Of a stretch of DNA of 64,000 nt, positions 63,607-64,000 are shown piece after piece. Location: NCBI GenBank assembly GCA_028715605.1, contig JAQURM010000002.1:307980-371979 (forward strand), read 5' to 3'. How positions within the stretch are numbered: the first letter of the stretch is position 1; each line of letters begins with the position of its first letter. The DNA is from Desulfovibrionales bacterium. GTDB taxonomy: Bacteria; Desulfobacterota; QYQD01. The notes under the pieces are model-generated. The model was not told the DNA's origin, searched no databases, and was given only the letters and a program-made list of their open reading frames with translations. Position numbers and translations under genes: made by a program.

Positions 63607-64000
63607 ATGGATTCGATTACAGAGGGATTCATAAGGGCGCTTTTCCTTATTTTGACTCTTGACCGGGAACTTTTGGATATTATTTTTCTATCGCTGAAGG
63701 TCTCCGGCACGGCCTTATTGATAGCAACCGCTGCCGGTCTTTTCACCGGCGCCCTGGTAGGATTTAAAGGCTTTCCGGGAAAGGATATTATCCTTGGCCT
63801 TTTAAATACCTTCATGGGACTTCCCCCGGTGGTGGTCGGGCTTTTCCTGTATCTTCTGCTGTCAAGAAGCGGCCCGCTTGGATTCATGGGATTACTTTAT
63901 ACTCCGTCAGCAATGGTGACAGCCCAGAGCATCCTCGCTTTTCCCATTGTGGCCTCTCTTTGCCACTCGGCTATTGTAAGTGTAGATCCTATTATCAGAC
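63607..64000 (+). CDS. tupB: TupB-like ABC transporter permease (5' part; runs off the right edge)
   Basis: An open frame from the ATG at 63607 to the edge gives 131 residues: IRALFLILTLDRELLDIIFL, then LKVSGTALLIATAAGL and the TupB-type GLPPVVVGLFLYLLLSRSGP with the PSAMVTAQSILAFPIVASL helices. It pairs with TupA in tungstate importers. The ATPase (TupC) would follow outside. No convincing SD precedes the ATG. Confidence 0.85.
   Translation, partial: MDSITEGFIRALFLILTLDRELLDIIFLSLKVSGTALLIATAAGLFTGALVGFKGFPGKDIILGLLNTFMGLPPVVVGLFLYLLLSRSGPLGFMGLLYTPSAMVTAQSILAFPIVASLCHSAIVSVDPIIR

Noticed and set aside
1..64000. IS elements, prophage genes or rRNA/tRNA genes
   Set aside because: No transposase, integrase, capsid or RNA gene could be found in the window.

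Overview
The window looks like a chromosomal contig from a Gram-negative, flagellated anaerobe, most plausibly Desulfobacterota/'Deltaproteobacteria'-like. The reasons are the LPS-export pair lptF/lptG, a flagellar export operon with flhF-flhG-fliA behind a sigma-54 promoter, a group-4-hydrogenase/complex-I-like membrane module, tungstate-uptake genes, and IspG (MEP pathway). This placement is an inference; no rRNA, tRNA, IS element or CRISPR array was seen.

Layout. 1-3327 (minus): a HTH-EIIA regulator followed by hyfB- and hyfC-like membrane subunits, running off the left edge. 4658-22139 (plus): a long flagellar/chemotaxis block, fliL-fliM-fliN-fliO-fliP-fliQ-fliR-flhB-flhA-flhF-flhG-fliA, then a second FliL-like protein, two small unknowns, a FliK-like protein, fapA (DUF342) and a CZB-type chemoreceptor. 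22331-30346: queH, DUF2905, htpX, an EamA exporter, a LapA-like protein, a ferritin-like protein, a hybrid histidine kinase with a Rossmann-like N-terminus, and a NucS-like protein with an altered active site. 30562-35692: ispG-proS-rel with rpmB convergent. 36275-38769: PilZ, an M24 peptidase and a coiled-coil unknown.

39081-46490 (all minus) has the form of an integron cassette array without an integrase in view. One gene group after another is followed at its 3' end by an attC-like hairpin whose ends are AAC/GTT core-like heptamers. The cargo is an AvaI/BsoBI-like restriction system (its methylase carries a frameshift), a MazF-type toxin with antitoxin, a trypsin-like protease, two small exported proteins and a SIR2-like protein.

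46836-57806: rlmD, nth, a lone receiver domain, lptG/lptF, dgt, valS and an MFS transporter. 57897-64000: a LysR regulator divergent from three successive TupA-like binding proteins (one without a signal peptide), a porin and the start of a TupB-like permease; together these look like a tungstate/oxyanion uptake locus.

The non-coding DNA is unusually rich in dispersed repeats. At least nine families recur within 64 kb. The most striking is a composite element of about 110-140 bp (five copies) built almost entirely from degenerate 7-nt units arranged as nested inverted arms. Simple arrays of related heptamers lie beside many genes, and one has been absorbed into the C-terminus of queH.
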